A stretch of DNA of 64,000 nt from Halodesulfurarchaeum sp964594685 (GTDB lineage: Archaea > Halobacteriota > Halobacteria > Halobacteriales > Halobacteriaceae): positions 16,938 through 80,937 of the forward strand of contig CAZQNH010000005.1 in assembly GCA_964594685.1 (NCBI GenBank), read 5' to 3'. The notes under the pieces are model-generated. The model was not told where the DNA came from. It did not search any database and saw nothing but the letters and a program-made list of their open reading frames with translations. A program made the translations under genes and the position numbers. The number at the start of each line of letters is the position of its first letter. Position 1 is the first letter of the stretch. Of the stretch, positions 34,269 to 42,036 are shown piece by piece.

Positions 34269-36257
34269 TCAAACCGGATCAGAATCAGTGCGGATCTCGA
34301 CGAGAGCGGGACCATCGGCGTCGATCCCCTGCTGCAGTGCTCCTTCGAGCTCATCAGGATCATCCACCCGGACCCCAAACCCACCACAGTTCTCCGCGAA
34401 CTCGGCGAAATCTGGGTTGACAAGGTCGGTCTGCCAGACGTCCCAGCCACCAGTTCGCTGCTCCTTGCTGATCTTCCCGAGTTCGTCGTCATTCAGGAGG
34501 ACGTGAGTGAGGTTCATGTCCTCTTTGACGGCCGTCGTGAATTCGCCCATATATTGGCCGAAGCCACCGTCGCTCGAGATGGACACCACTGGCCGGCCGG
34601 CGAACGGCGACTCCGGCTCCTGCGTGGCGGCCCAGGCGCCGAATGCGGCAGGGAGGGCAAACCCGATCGAACCGAGGTACCCAGACATGAGCACCGTTTG
34701 GTGTTCGGGCTCGAAGTATCGGCCGAAGGCATAGGTATTGTTCCCGACGTCGACGGGCATGATCGCGTCGTCCGGGACAACTCGAGTAAGCACCTCGAAC
34801 GCGGTTGCGTAGTTGACCCCACGTGCAGGTGTCTGGGCCCGACGGGTCGCCTTCTCCTCCCGCCAGATGTCCCATCGTTCGGCGAGTTCCGTCCGCTGGC
34901 TCTCCGCCGCCACCTCCGCTGCAACCCGCTCGTGGAGTTCCTCGACGGTGACGCCGATCTCTCCCCAGACGGGAACATCCACGCTGTGGAACTTCCCGAG
35001 GGCCATCGGGTCGTAGTCGACGTGAATGATCGGCTTGTATTCTGCAATCCCCGTATGATTCGAGAAACTCGCCCCGAACACCGCGAGGAGGTCTGCCTCG
35101 TTCATGAAATGACTCGCGATTGGGGTGCCACTCCGTCCAAGGACGCCGCCGGCGAGCGGGTGGGAGTCAGGGATTTGCCCTTTGGCTTTGAAGGTGGTCA
35201 ATATCGGGGCCTCGAAATGCTCCGCGAGTTCGACGATCCCGTCCATCTCGAACCGGGCGCCGTGGCCGACGACGATCACCGGCCGTTCTGCGTTTTCGAG
35301 CAGGTCGACCGCATCCGCGAGGGCGTCTTCAGGCGGAGTGATGTCCCGCACCGTGATGCGGCCCTCGGGATCGCCCGGGTCAACTCCCTCCGCCGACATG
35401 GTCTGAATCTCGTCGGGGAATATCAGGTGGGAGACGCCCCGTTCTAGAATGGCCGTTTTTGCCGCCCGGGTCGCCAGTTCGGCGTGTTGGCTGTCCGGGA
35501 GGACGGTCGCCTCGAATTCGGCAACGTCGCCGTAGGCTGCCTCGAGGTCGACCTCCTGGAAGTTGCCGGTGCCGAGAACCTGGGATTCGACCTGCCCGGT
35601 GAGGGCGATAGTGGGCGACCGGTCCACATTCGCGTCCCACAGACCCGTCAGCATGTTCGTCGCGCCGGGTCCGGCGATCGAAAAACAGGCTGCCGGTCGG
35701 CCGGTGAGCTTGCCATACGCCGACGCGGCGAACGCCCCGGCGCCCTCGTGGCGGACGCCGTAATAGGAGATGTTTCCCTGTTCACTCTCCCGGCGGATGG
35801 CGTCGGCGAGACCGAGATTCGAGTGCCCAACGATACCCCACACCTGACGAAGACCCCAGTTCACAAGCGTCTCGACGATCACGTCGGAGACCGTCCGCTC
35901 GTGGGGTTCTGGCTCGGGAAATCCCACGTAGATACCGTCCTCGCGCTCCTCGACTGGGTACCTCTCGACGCAGTCGTCATGTGGGCCAGGGGTTTCGCCC
36001 GTGAGCGGGTCAAAGTCCCAACCATGCCACGGGCACCGAAGCCAGCCCGTTTCGATCGAACCTTCCCCGAGGGGGCCACCCTGGTGGGGACAGCTGTTGT
36101 CGAGCGCAGCGTATTCGCCATCATAATGGGTTATCGCGACAGTTGTGTCGCCACAACTAACAGCCGTAACGCGACCCTCGGGTAATTCATCGGCCGAAAG
36201 CCCGTAATACCAGGTCAGTTCATCCCCAGAGTCTGCCCGGGGAAAGTCAGCACTCAT
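34269..36257 (-). CDS. Fusion of a Rieske [2Fe-2S] domain and a ThDP-dependent enzyme
   Basis: A 662-residue cytosolic protein. Residues 12-115 are a Rieske ferredoxin with ligands Cys56/His58 (CPHQGGPLG) and Cys75/His78 (CPWHGWDFDP). Residues 120-662 are a three-domain ThDP enzyme of the pyruvate oxidase / acetolactate synthase superfamily: catalytic Glu171 in GVRHEGAGAFAASAYG, central domain around 310-450, and the ThDP-Mg motif SDGGFGQYMGEF...LLNDDELG near 558-590. Start ATG 36257 gives MSADFPRADS. The fusion suggests electrons are taken from or given to the ThDP-bound intermediate through the Fe-S cluster. A TauE/SafE exporter is 98 nt upstream on the same strand. Substrate unknown; pyruvate, oxo-acids or sulfo-acids are options. 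Confidence 0.88.
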   Translation of the reverse strand: MSADFPRADSGDELTWYYGLSADELPEGRVTAVSCGDTTVAITHYDGEYAALDNSCPHQGGPLGEGSIETGWLRCPWHGWDFDPLTGETPGPHDDCVERYPVEEREDGIYVGFPEPEPHERTVSDVIVETLVNWGLRQVWGIVGHSNLGLADAIRRESEQGNISYYGVRHEGAGAFAASAYGKLTGRPAACFSIAGPGATNMLTGLWDANVDRSPTIALTGQVESQVLGTGNFQEVDLEAAYGDVAEFEATVLPDSQHAELATRAAKTAILERGVSHLIFPDEIQTMSAEGVDPGDPEGRITVRDITPPEDALADAVDLLENAERPVIVVGHGARFEMDGIVELAEHFEAPILTTFKAKGQIPDSHPLAGGVLGRSGTPIASHFMNEADLLAVFGASFSNHTGIAEYKPIIHVDYDPMALGKFHSVDVPVWGEIGVTVEELHERVAAEVAAESQRTELAERWDIWREEKATRRAQTPARGVNYATAFEVLTRVVPDDAIMPVDVGNNTYAFGRYFEPEHQTVLMSGYLGSIGFALPAAFGAWAATQEPESPFAGRPVVSISSDGGFGQYMGEFTTAVKEDMNLTHVLLNDDELGKISKEQRTGGWDVWQTDLVNPDFAEFAENCGGFGVRVDDPDELEGALQQGIDADGPALVEIRTDSDPV

Positions 36258-36355
36258 AGCTATCGGCGCGTGGGGCTTGCTAATAAACGGCATGGGCGGC
36301 ATTCAGGACGATCCCAAACGCGCGAAATCCAATTTACCGGGGGAATGGGCCCGAG

Positions 36356-37141
36356 TCACGCCAGGCCCAGTCCGCTGGATACGAGGCGAACACCGATGAG
36401 TGTCAGCAACCCCAGGACGGCAAATCTTCGCAACCGTTCGCTGACGATAGCTCGAAGGTATTTCCCACCCATAACACCGACGACCGCCGGAACGACGGCG
36501 GCGACGGAGGCGATGGCGATGTTGGTACTCGGATAGAGTCCAAACCAGGCCGCGAGGGCGACCCGTATGCCGTTGAGCCCGAGGAACACCATCGCTACGA
36601 CCCCGACGAAAAGACCGTGCGAGAGTTCGAAACTGCGGAGATACGCGATGAGTTGGACACCGATGTTGGTGCCCCCGAAGAGGAGGCCCGAGATCCAACC
36701 CACTCCGATCATTCCCAGACGTGATTTTACCAATTCTCCCCCGTCAGTAGCTGAGAACTCCGGGAGCGGAACATGTCGCTGGGCGGTCAACACGAATCCG
36801 AGTGTCACCAATCCGAGTCCCATTCGTAACGGGGTCTCTGGAAGGCTATCCAGCACGGCCATCCCGATGACCGTTCCGAGGAGTGCTGCTCCGATCAATG
36901 GGCCGAACTGCTTGCTGCACGTGCGTAACTCCCGCTGTGTCAGGTCGCGGACAAGCGATACGTTGACAGCGAGTATCGGGACGATCATGAACACGACCGC
37001 CGTCGCAGGGTCGATCATGGTCGCCAACGCCATTGTGCCAACAACAGCGAAACCGAAGCCTGCGAGTCCGTTCGTCGCACCGGCGATGAGGACGACAAAT
37101 ATCGCGGCCGCGAGTAATTCTCCGGAGAGGGTGGGTATCAT
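36356..37141 (-). CDS. Sulfite exporter TauE/SafE family permease
   Basis: A 261-residue integral membrane protein with about eight hydrophobic segments in two repeats. AGATNGLAGFGFAVVGTMAL near the N-terminus and GWISGLLFGGTNIGVQLIAY in the second half are the paired family motifs. Members export sulfite, sulfoacetate or other organosulfonates or act as anion permeases. It lies upstream of the Rieske-ThDP gene on the same strand (98-nt spacer), and a DsrE-type gene follows in the opposite flank, giving a sulfur flavour to the neighbourhood. Confidence 0.85.
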   Translation of the reverse strand: MIPTLSGELLAAAIFVVLIAGATNGLAGFGFAVVGTMALATMIDPATAVVFMIVPILAVNVSLVRDLTQRELRTCSKQFGPLIGAALLGTVIGMAVLDSLPETPLRMGLGLVTLGFVLTAQRHVPLPEFSATDGGELVKSRLGMIGVGWISGLLFGGTNIGVQLIAYLRSFELSHGLFVGVVAMVFLGLNGIRVALAAWFGLYPSTNIAIASVAAVVPAVVGVMGGKYLRAIVSERLRRFAVLGLLTLIGVRLVSSGLGLA

Positions 37142-37323
37142 CGGTCGGTTAGGATTTCACATCGAAGTGGTTTCGATTTTCGCCCATGGTCGGTTTCCCG
37201 GCTTGGGGGAAGGTGAATGCGCTCATTTTGTATTCGGGTTTTACGATCCGAGGGAGAGCGGCCGAGAGATAGAACCGCCGACCCGAATGACTGCTTTCCG
37301 GACACCGGCTCCTTCACGCCTCC

Positions 37324-37680
37324 TCAGAACGTGATGACCTCGTACCCCTTGGCGACCAGCGAGCTGAGGCTGGGATGTCCATGGTAGTCGTCACGAGTGG
37401 CGATGCCAGACTCGGCGACTTCCGCAGCGACACCGAACGCACTGGAACAGAAATCACAGACAGCGGCGTCTTCCCGCACGGCCTGATAGCGGTCGTGTTG
37501 GTCGCTTTCTTCGTCTTCAAGTTCGGGGATCCATTGGGTCCCCGCGCCATCGAAGAGAAGCTCCAGGTCGTCCCCATCGTGTTCAGATACCTCCTTTGCG
37601 GTCTCGAGCCCGTTCACGATCCGTCCGAGATTCTCGTGGCCCTCGGTTCCAGCGAGGATGAGCACTGCCACTTTCGTCAT
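37324..37680 (-). CDS. DsrE family protein with CxxC
   Basis: A 118-residue soluble protein with the DsrE/F-like opening TKVAVLILAGTEGHENLGRI and LELLFDGAGTQWIPEL. Cys75 and Cys78 (VCDFCSSAFG) occupy the position at which DsrE-like sulfur carriers hold the active cysteine. Start ATG 37680 gives a clean beta strand at the N-terminus; the upstream extension is basic and rejected. Likely role: persulfide or sulfur transfer, by family only. Confidence 0.8.
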   Translation of the reverse strand: MTKVAVLILAGTEGHENLGRIVNGLETAKEVSEHDGDDLELLFDGAGTQWIPELEDEESDQHDRYQAVREDAAVCDFCSSAFGVAAEVAESGIATRDDYHGHPSLSSLVAKGYEVITF

Positions 37681-37914
37681 TGTAGGCGGCAGGACGGTTC
37701 GGAGGGAGTTATGCCGACCGCGAGTGTGCAACCGTGACACCCGGCCGAAAAACGCATTAATAGTATCCGATCAGGTGACGGCCGGGTATCGCCGTACGGA
37801 GCCAACTCGGTCGTAGGGCCTGACAATGAACCGATCAGCCATTTTCATCGGATATATCCAGGTGCAATCGCCCTATCGACAGAGGATATGTGTCCCCCGC
37901 CTAATCGGCAACAT

Positions 37915-38658
37915 ATGCCCGACTCCACGTTCCGAACCCCGGATGGCCACATCGTCGCCTCGGTGACCGCCGACCAGATGCGGGATGTCGACCGTGTCGC
38001 TGTCGAAGACGTGGGCGTCGCCCTCCTCCAGATGATGGAGAACGCCGGCAGAATACTCGCCTGGCACGCCCGAGAGGTTCGTGATACACCGGAGGAAACG
38101 GTGCTCGTGCTGGCCGGCTCTGGGGGCAACGGTGGTGGGGGAATGGCGTGTGCCCGACACCTCGCGAATCGGGACGTGCCCGTCCATGTCTTCCTCGCTA
38201 GTGAATCAGAGGAAGTCGACGGCCAAGCAGGTCACCAATTGGAGATTCTCCAGGAGATGGGAGTAGCGGTCGAGACGTCTCCAGACGGTCTCACCTGTCC
38301 GCAGGAACCCGTGGTCGTGGTCGACGCACTCATCGGCTACGGATTGCGAGGCGACGTCAGGAAGACGGGCCGCAGATATGTCGAGTGGATGAACAATCGA
38401 AATGGGACCATTATCTCCCTCGATGTCCCTTCGGGAATCGACGCGACGTCCGGAGAAACTCAGGGTGTCTCTGTCTCGCCGAACCGAACGATTACACTCG
38501 CGCTTCCGAAGACCGGACTCCGGTACATACCGGGGTCACTCTACCTTGCAGACATCTCGATCCCTGCCACCGTGTACGAGCGACTCGATATCGGATATGC
38601 AAATCCGTTCGACGACCGGGACTGGGTCAAGCTGGAATCCTCCCCCGACCGGGGTTGA
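37915..38658 (+). CDS. nnrE: NAD(P)H-hydrate epimerase (YjeF N-terminal domain)
   Basis: Repairs hydrated NAD(P)H by epimerising the R form. A 247-residue single-domain protein; it lacks the C-terminal dehydratase found in bifunctional Nnr proteins. Motifs: VTADQMRDVDRVAVEDVGV, LLQMMENAGR, VLVLAGSGGNGGGGMACARHL (phosphate-binding loop), VVDALIGYGLRG, and the SLDVPSGIDATSG loop. ATG 37915 is preferred to an in-frame ATG nine codons upstream. An AT-rich GATATATCC element is 65 nt upstream. Confidence 0.9.
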   Translation: MPDSTFRTPDGHIVASVTADQMRDVDRVAVEDVGVALLQMMENAGRILAWHAREVRDTPEETVLVLAGSGGNGGGGMACARHLANRDVPVHVFLASESEEVDGQAGHQLEILQEMGVAVETSPDGLTCPQEPVVVVDALIGYGLRGDVRKTGRRYVEWMNNRNGTIISLDVPSGIDATSGETQGVSVSPNRTITLALPKTGLRYIPGSLYLADISIPATVYERLDIGYANPFDDRDWVKLESSPDRG

Positions 38659-38698
38659 CCGGCGGTTGGCGAGTGTGTGATGGAGGTGCACACCCGAG

Positions 38699-38720
38699 TT
38701 GGTTACTTACCGTAACCCAA
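38699..38720. promoter_or_regulatory. Inverted repeat upstream of the 131-residue gene
   Basis: Arms TTGGTTAC (38699-38706) and GTAACC-CAA (38712-38720) flank a 5-nt centre; the inner GTTAC/GTAAC arms are perfect. The centre is 25 nt upstream of the ATG at 38734, overlapping the expected TATA position, so it is a candidate operator. No regulator is known. Confidence 0.45.
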
Positions 38721-38733
38721 CAAACAGTGATGT

Positions 38734-39129
38734 ATGAGTGAAGATACTCCTTCACCTCCCCAACCGCGAACCGACGATTGTTCGACCACAGACTCGTTTA
38801 GCGACCACGGTATCGGTGACGGCGTTGACCTCATCACCCAGACGTATTACCGGCTGCGAGAAGCCGACCAAGAGGAGTTCACCCGAAACGAGTCCTTCTT
38901 TGACCGGCTCGAATCGGCATTCATCTGGGCCTACCTCGGCTCCGTGGATGAACCCGGTGTTCCCGTCCACGTCGAGTGGGCTATCGATGACGCCCGTGCG
39001 CTCACAGAAGAAACGTTCGCAGATCGTCCCGACGCCGATCTCCGAACCGACGTCATCCCGGCGTTCTACAGGCATATCGCGGGGTTACATTGCATCTACC
39101 GGGATGGAGCTCGACATCGTAGTCAGTAG
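38734..39129 (+). CDS. Hypothetical acidic soluble protein
   Basis: A 131-residue protein of typical haloarchaeal composition with a disordered, Ser/Thr/Asp-rich first 30 residues and a helical remainder (QTYYRLREADQEEFTRNESF, ALTEETFADRPDADLRTDVI). No family recognised. It is preceded by a palindrome at the promoter position, and its 3' end is convergent with a flavoprotein gene 48 nt away. Codon use and lack of a competing frame support coding. Confidence 0.6.
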   Translation: MSEDTPSPPQPRTDDCSTTDSFSDHGIGDGVDLITQTYYRLREADQEEFTRNESFFDRLESAFIWAYLGSVDEPGVPVHVEWAIDDARALTEETFADRPDADLRTDVIPAFYRHIAGLHCIYRDGARHRSQ

Positions 39130-39177
39130 CGACCGGGAGAGCAAATCGGACCGACACACCGACTCCGACGCCGATAG

Positions 39178-40200
39178 CTATCGGTCGTAGGTGTGGAAAT
39201 CCACCGCCTGTTCGAGCAGTTCGTCGGGGATACCCGGGACCTCCTCGGACCTGACCGGTCCCTGTTCCTCGAGTAACGCTGGATCGCGAGGGAAGTCCCG
39301 GAGCTGGAAGTGGATATCGATGCCAGCCTTCGCTCCCTGTCCCAACGCGACCGGCACCTGATTGTGGCCTGGCGTGCAGTCGCCCACCGCGTAGACATCC
39401 TCGACGGACGTCCGACCGTGGTCGTCGACCTCGATAGAGCCGTCCTCGTTGATCTCACAACCGAGTTCCCGGGCGAGGCCATTGTGGTATTCAGCGCCGT
39501 ACATGGCGAACCCGCCCTTATACTCCCTGACGGTCCCGTCCTCGAACTCCAGGGCTTTCAGCCACCCATCGTCCCCGTTCTGGACCCCGCTGACGTCTTC
39601 GTGGACGACGTCGATCGGGTGACCGTCGAGCATCGTGGCCGTCTTCTCGCTCCATTCCGGCTCGTGGTCACGCGTGAGAAGATCGACCTCCTCCGTGAAG
39701 TTCAGCATGAGGGCGGCGACGTGGGCGGCGCTCTCGGCGTGCCCCATGACGTATACTGACTGATCGACGAACAGGTGGGCATCACAGTGGAGACAGTAAT
39801 GGAGTCCCCGTCCGGTCCTAGGCAGGGGTGGATCCGGGCGGACGTCGTTGAACCCCGTCGCCAGTACGACCTTCTCCGCCGAGTAGGTGTCGTTGTTCCC
39901 GGATAACTGGATGTGCCCCGATTCATCTCGCGTACAGGTGGTGACCATATCTCGGTGGATGTCACACCCATAGCCTTCTAGCTGTTCCCGTCCGATCCCG
40001 AGGTACTCCGCCCCGCTGGTCTCCTCTCTGACTCCCAGTACATTGTGGACTTCCTGCATCATGGCCGCGCGACCGCCACCGCGGTCGACGACGGCTGTAT
40101 CGTGGCCGAGACGCGTACTATATAGTGCGGCGGTCATCCCGCCCGGGCCGCCACCGACGACGACCAGCTCGTATTCGTTGCTATCTGTTGACTCGCTCAT
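39178..40200 (-). CDS. Thioredoxin-reductase-like FAD/NAD(P) oxidoreductase
   Basis: A 340-residue flavoprotein with FAD motif VVVGGGPGGMTAALYSTRLG near residues 12-31, the redox pair in HYCLHCDAHLF (CxxC near residue 140), the NAD(P) region YVMGHAESAAHVAALML, and a second FAD motif DVYAVGDCTPGHNQV. This is the domain order of TrxB, but the CLHC pair differs from the usual CATC and the NAD(P) loop lacks the standard GxGxxA, so the electron donor is uncertain. Start ATG 40200 begins MSESTDSNEYELVVVGGG; a dyad with TATA character lies 20-30 nt upstream. Confidence 0.85.
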   Translation of the reverse strand: MSESTDSNEYELVVVGGGPGGMTAALYSTRLGHDTAVVDRGGGRAAMMQEVHNVLGVREETSGAEYLGIGREQLEGYGCDIHRDMVTTCTRDESGHIQLSGNNDTYSAEKVVLATGFNDVRPDPPLPRTGRGLHYCLHCDAHLFVDQSVYVMGHAESAAHVAALMLNFTEEVDLLTRDHEPEWSEKTATMLDGHPIDVVHEDVSGVQNGDDGWLKALEFEDGTVREYKGGFAMYGAEYHNGLARELGCEINEDGSIEVDDHGRTSVEDVYAVGDCTPGHNQVPVALGQGAKAGIDIHFQLRDFPRDPALLEEQGPVRSEEVPGIPDELLEQAVDFHTYDR

Positions 40201-40218
40201 ACCGCTTTCGTCGATAGC

Positions 40219-40231
40219 ATATTGCAAATAT
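40219..40231 (-). promoter_or_regulatory. TATA-like dyad ATATT-GCA-AATAT
   Basis: A perfect 5-bp-arm inverted repeat centred about 25 nt upstream of the thioredoxin-reductase-like ATG (40200). It is the only A/T-rich block in the spacer, so it is both the best TATA candidate and a potential operator. Confidence 0.45.
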
Positions 40232-40384
40232 CTGTGGCTACCGGTGGCTTTCCGGCGCACATCACAGGACACGCCCATGGCCAAGATGTCCCGCAGATGC
40301 CGGCTTCCACCGGCGCATGTGTAACGCCGTTTCACGACCGCGTCGTGATTTAATACTGATAGCCCATCTGATGGAACTGAACCT

Positions 40385-40807
40385 ATGGCATCAGTGATTG
40401 CCGGTCTGGCCGGCGGTATCGTTGCAACGATCGTCATGACCATCGTGATGCGGGCGATGGGTGGTGGCTCGCCACCGACGTCCGCACTCGTCGCGAAGCT
40501 CGCCGGTGGCGAGCCGGACGAGTACATGATGCCCGGCATGTTGTTGCACTTGCTCTACGGCACCATCGCCGGGGCGGTATTCGCCATCGGGGTTCCGTTC
40601 CTCGGCCTGAGTCTCGGTTCCATCGGTATCGCGATCGGCCTCGGCGTCGTGTACGGCCTGGTCCTGATGGTCGGCGGGATGGTGTTCTGGATGCGGATAG
40701 TAATCGGGATGGAAGCCGACGCCGAGACGATGAAGCGGTTCGGAACGGTGCACGTGGTATACGGGCTGGTTCTCGGCGCCTTCCTCGGGTTAGGCATCGT
40801 CGCCTGA
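40385..40807 (+). CDS. Conserved small membrane protein
   Basis: A 140-residue protein made largely of four membrane segments (VIAGLAGGIVATIVMTIVM, LLHLLYGTIAGAVFAIGVPF, GIAIGLGVVYGLVLMVGGMV, VHVVYGLVLGAFLGLGIV) with a short loop SPPTSALVAKLAGGEPDEYMMPG. Glycine-rich helices and His57/His123-like positions (LLHLLYG, VHVVYG) suggest a compact bundle that might bind heme or metal, which is speculative. TTTAATA lies about 35 nt upstream of the ATG. It is divergent from the flavoprotein gene. Confidence 0.7.
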   Translation: MASVIAGLAGGIVATIVMTIVMRAMGGGSPPTSALVAKLAGGEPDEYMMPGMLLHLLYGTIAGAVFAIGVPFLGLSLGSIGIAIGLGVVYGLVLMVGGMVFWMRIVIGMEADAETMKRFGTVHVVYGLVLGAFLGLGIVA

Positions 40808-40892
40808 ACTGCTGCATCCGCACCAATAGGACGTTTGATTCCCTCAACGGGAATTTCAGTAGGGATACGGTCCCCCCGGCCCCCCTCCCAGA

Positions 40893-41489
40893 TCAGTCGT
40901 CCGAGAAGGATTCCCAGAAGACCTCCGGGAGTTCCCGATCCGGGTTCGCCTCGAGGTAATCCTGTTTCGTCAGGTTGGCGTCCTCGATAAGGGCCGCGGC
41001 TTCACCCGCCCAGACGTAGAAGCCGATCAAGGTCTCGCGGCGCATGCGCTCGAGGTCCACCGAATGATACACGTTCACCACGCCGCCCTCCTCACGGTTC
41101 AACTGGGATTCTTGCAGCAACCCGAGTTCGACGAGCGTGTTGAGGTATCGGGTGATGGTACTCCGATCGTATCCAAGCAATTCCGCCACTTCGCTGGCCG
41201 ACAGAGGGCCTTCTCCGATGACACACAGACAGATATCGAGCCCCGCTTTTGGAAGGCCGAACGCCTCGAGGAGGACCTGTTTCACGTTCGGGGTTTTGAC
41301 AGTCATATCGAGGTCGGTCACCCGCTCCATCGGTTCGTCGTGACACAGCATCGGCGGGTCGTCCCGGCCGAGTGCAAGGACAATATTATCACACGTCGGA
41401 CACTCGAGCAGGTCGTAGCGGCTGGATTCCGGCTCGTATCGGATCGTATCCGACTCCGTATCGGACTCCGAGCTTTCCTTCTCGACCAT
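40893..41489 (-). CDS. Transcriptional regulator: metal-binding ribbon plus winged HTH
   Basis: A 198-residue DNA-binding protein. Residues 28-52 form a compact ribbon with Cys30, Cys33, Cys49 and His50 (LECPTCDNIV ... MLCHDEPM), likely binding zinc or iron. Residues about 75-165 are a winged helix of the TrmB/MarR-like type (GPLSASEVAELLGYDRSTIT, YLNTLVELGLLQ). The C-terminus is helical. Start ATG 41489 (MVEKESSESD) follows a Met that begins the acidic region. A CATTTATGC element lies upstream. The metal ribbon suggests redox or metal sensing; the target is not known. Confidence 0.75.
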   Translation of the reverse strand: MVEKESSESDTESDTIRYEPESSRYDLLECPTCDNIVLALGRDDPPMLCHDEPMERVTDLDMTVKTPNVKQVLLEAFGLPKAGLDICLCVIGEGPLSASEVAELLGYDRSTITRYLNTLVELGLLQESQLNREEGGVVNVYHSVDLERMRRETLIGFYVWAGEAAALIEDANLTKQDYLEANPDRELPEVFWESFSDD

Positions 41490-41553
41490 TACCTGATCAG
41501 TTCCATCTTGCGTGATGGTTTTGTTGACACGGCATAAATGTCCGCGTTCCCAA

Positions 41554-41640
41554 CACGTCTGAGGTATCCCTCCGTCCAATCACACCCGAGGTCTCCCTTC
41601 TCATCACGTCGGAAGTCTCCCTCCTCGTCACGTCGGTCAT
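41554..41640. repeat. Tandem 24-27-bp repeats upstream of the ribbon-HTH regulator
   Basis: Four adjacent copies begin CACGTC or CACACC at 41554, 41581, 41605 and 41629 (last one partial). The unit is CACGTCGGAAGTCTCCCTCC followed by TCGT. The array starts 65 nt upstream of the regulator ATG and runs into the stop codon of the next minus-strand gene. It is the same size class as the repeats in the cobalamin locus but shares no sequence with them. Confidence 0.75.
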
Positions 41641-41897
41641 TTTGAGGTGAGATCGACCACCACCCCATTTTCAGTGTCGAGGTCCAGCAGTTCTTCTCCC
41701 GTGACGGTCACCCGGACACGGTCATCACTGTCCCGTATGGCTAGCTCACAGGCTACCAATCCGTCTATCTCCTCGGAGATCGCGTCTTCCGCTGCATCGA
41801 GGGCCGAAGCGAGTGTCGCCATGTTCGTCATTTCTTCTCGAGTCGCGTCGCTTTCAGCGGCTAGCTGGACCAGCACGTCGCGTCTTGTCAATGGCAT
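41637..41897 (-). CDS. Small winged-helix-like hypothetical protein
   Basis: An 86-residue acidic protein: MPLTRRDVLVQLAAESDATR, then a helix (LASALDAAEDAISEEIDGLV) and a beta-hairpin-like end (VRVTVTGEELLDLDTENGVV). The helix-helix-wing arrangement resembles small archaeal winged-helix proteins, but no specific family is recognised. It ends within the tandem-repeat array; the ribbon-HTH regulator is next on the same strand, 148 nt downstream. Confidence 0.5.
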   Translation of the reverse strand: MPLTRRDVLVQLAAESDATREEMTNMATLASALDAAEDAISEEIDGLVACELAIRDSDDRVRVTVTGEELLDLDTENGVVVDLTSK

Positions 41898-42036
41898 GTC
41901 CGCACCCAGCGGCCCGAGGGAGGCGGGTCCAGAATATCGTTCACTGAAAAGTCCCGATACGGCGCCAGCGGCGCCGACTGAGAGGAGCGTGAAGGGGTTC
42001 GATCCAGGTTCCCCAAAGCCGTGACAATCATATTGA

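Noticed and set aside
34230..35447. A 405-codon plus-strand frame under the Rieske-ThDP gene
   Set aside because: Antisense shadow; the minus-strand product carries continuous ThDP enzyme motifs.
41554..41640. Possible CRISPR array
   Set aside because: Units are directly adjacent with no spacers and only about four copies; no cas genes are nearby. The same applies to the arrays at 9243-9392 and 11973-12055.
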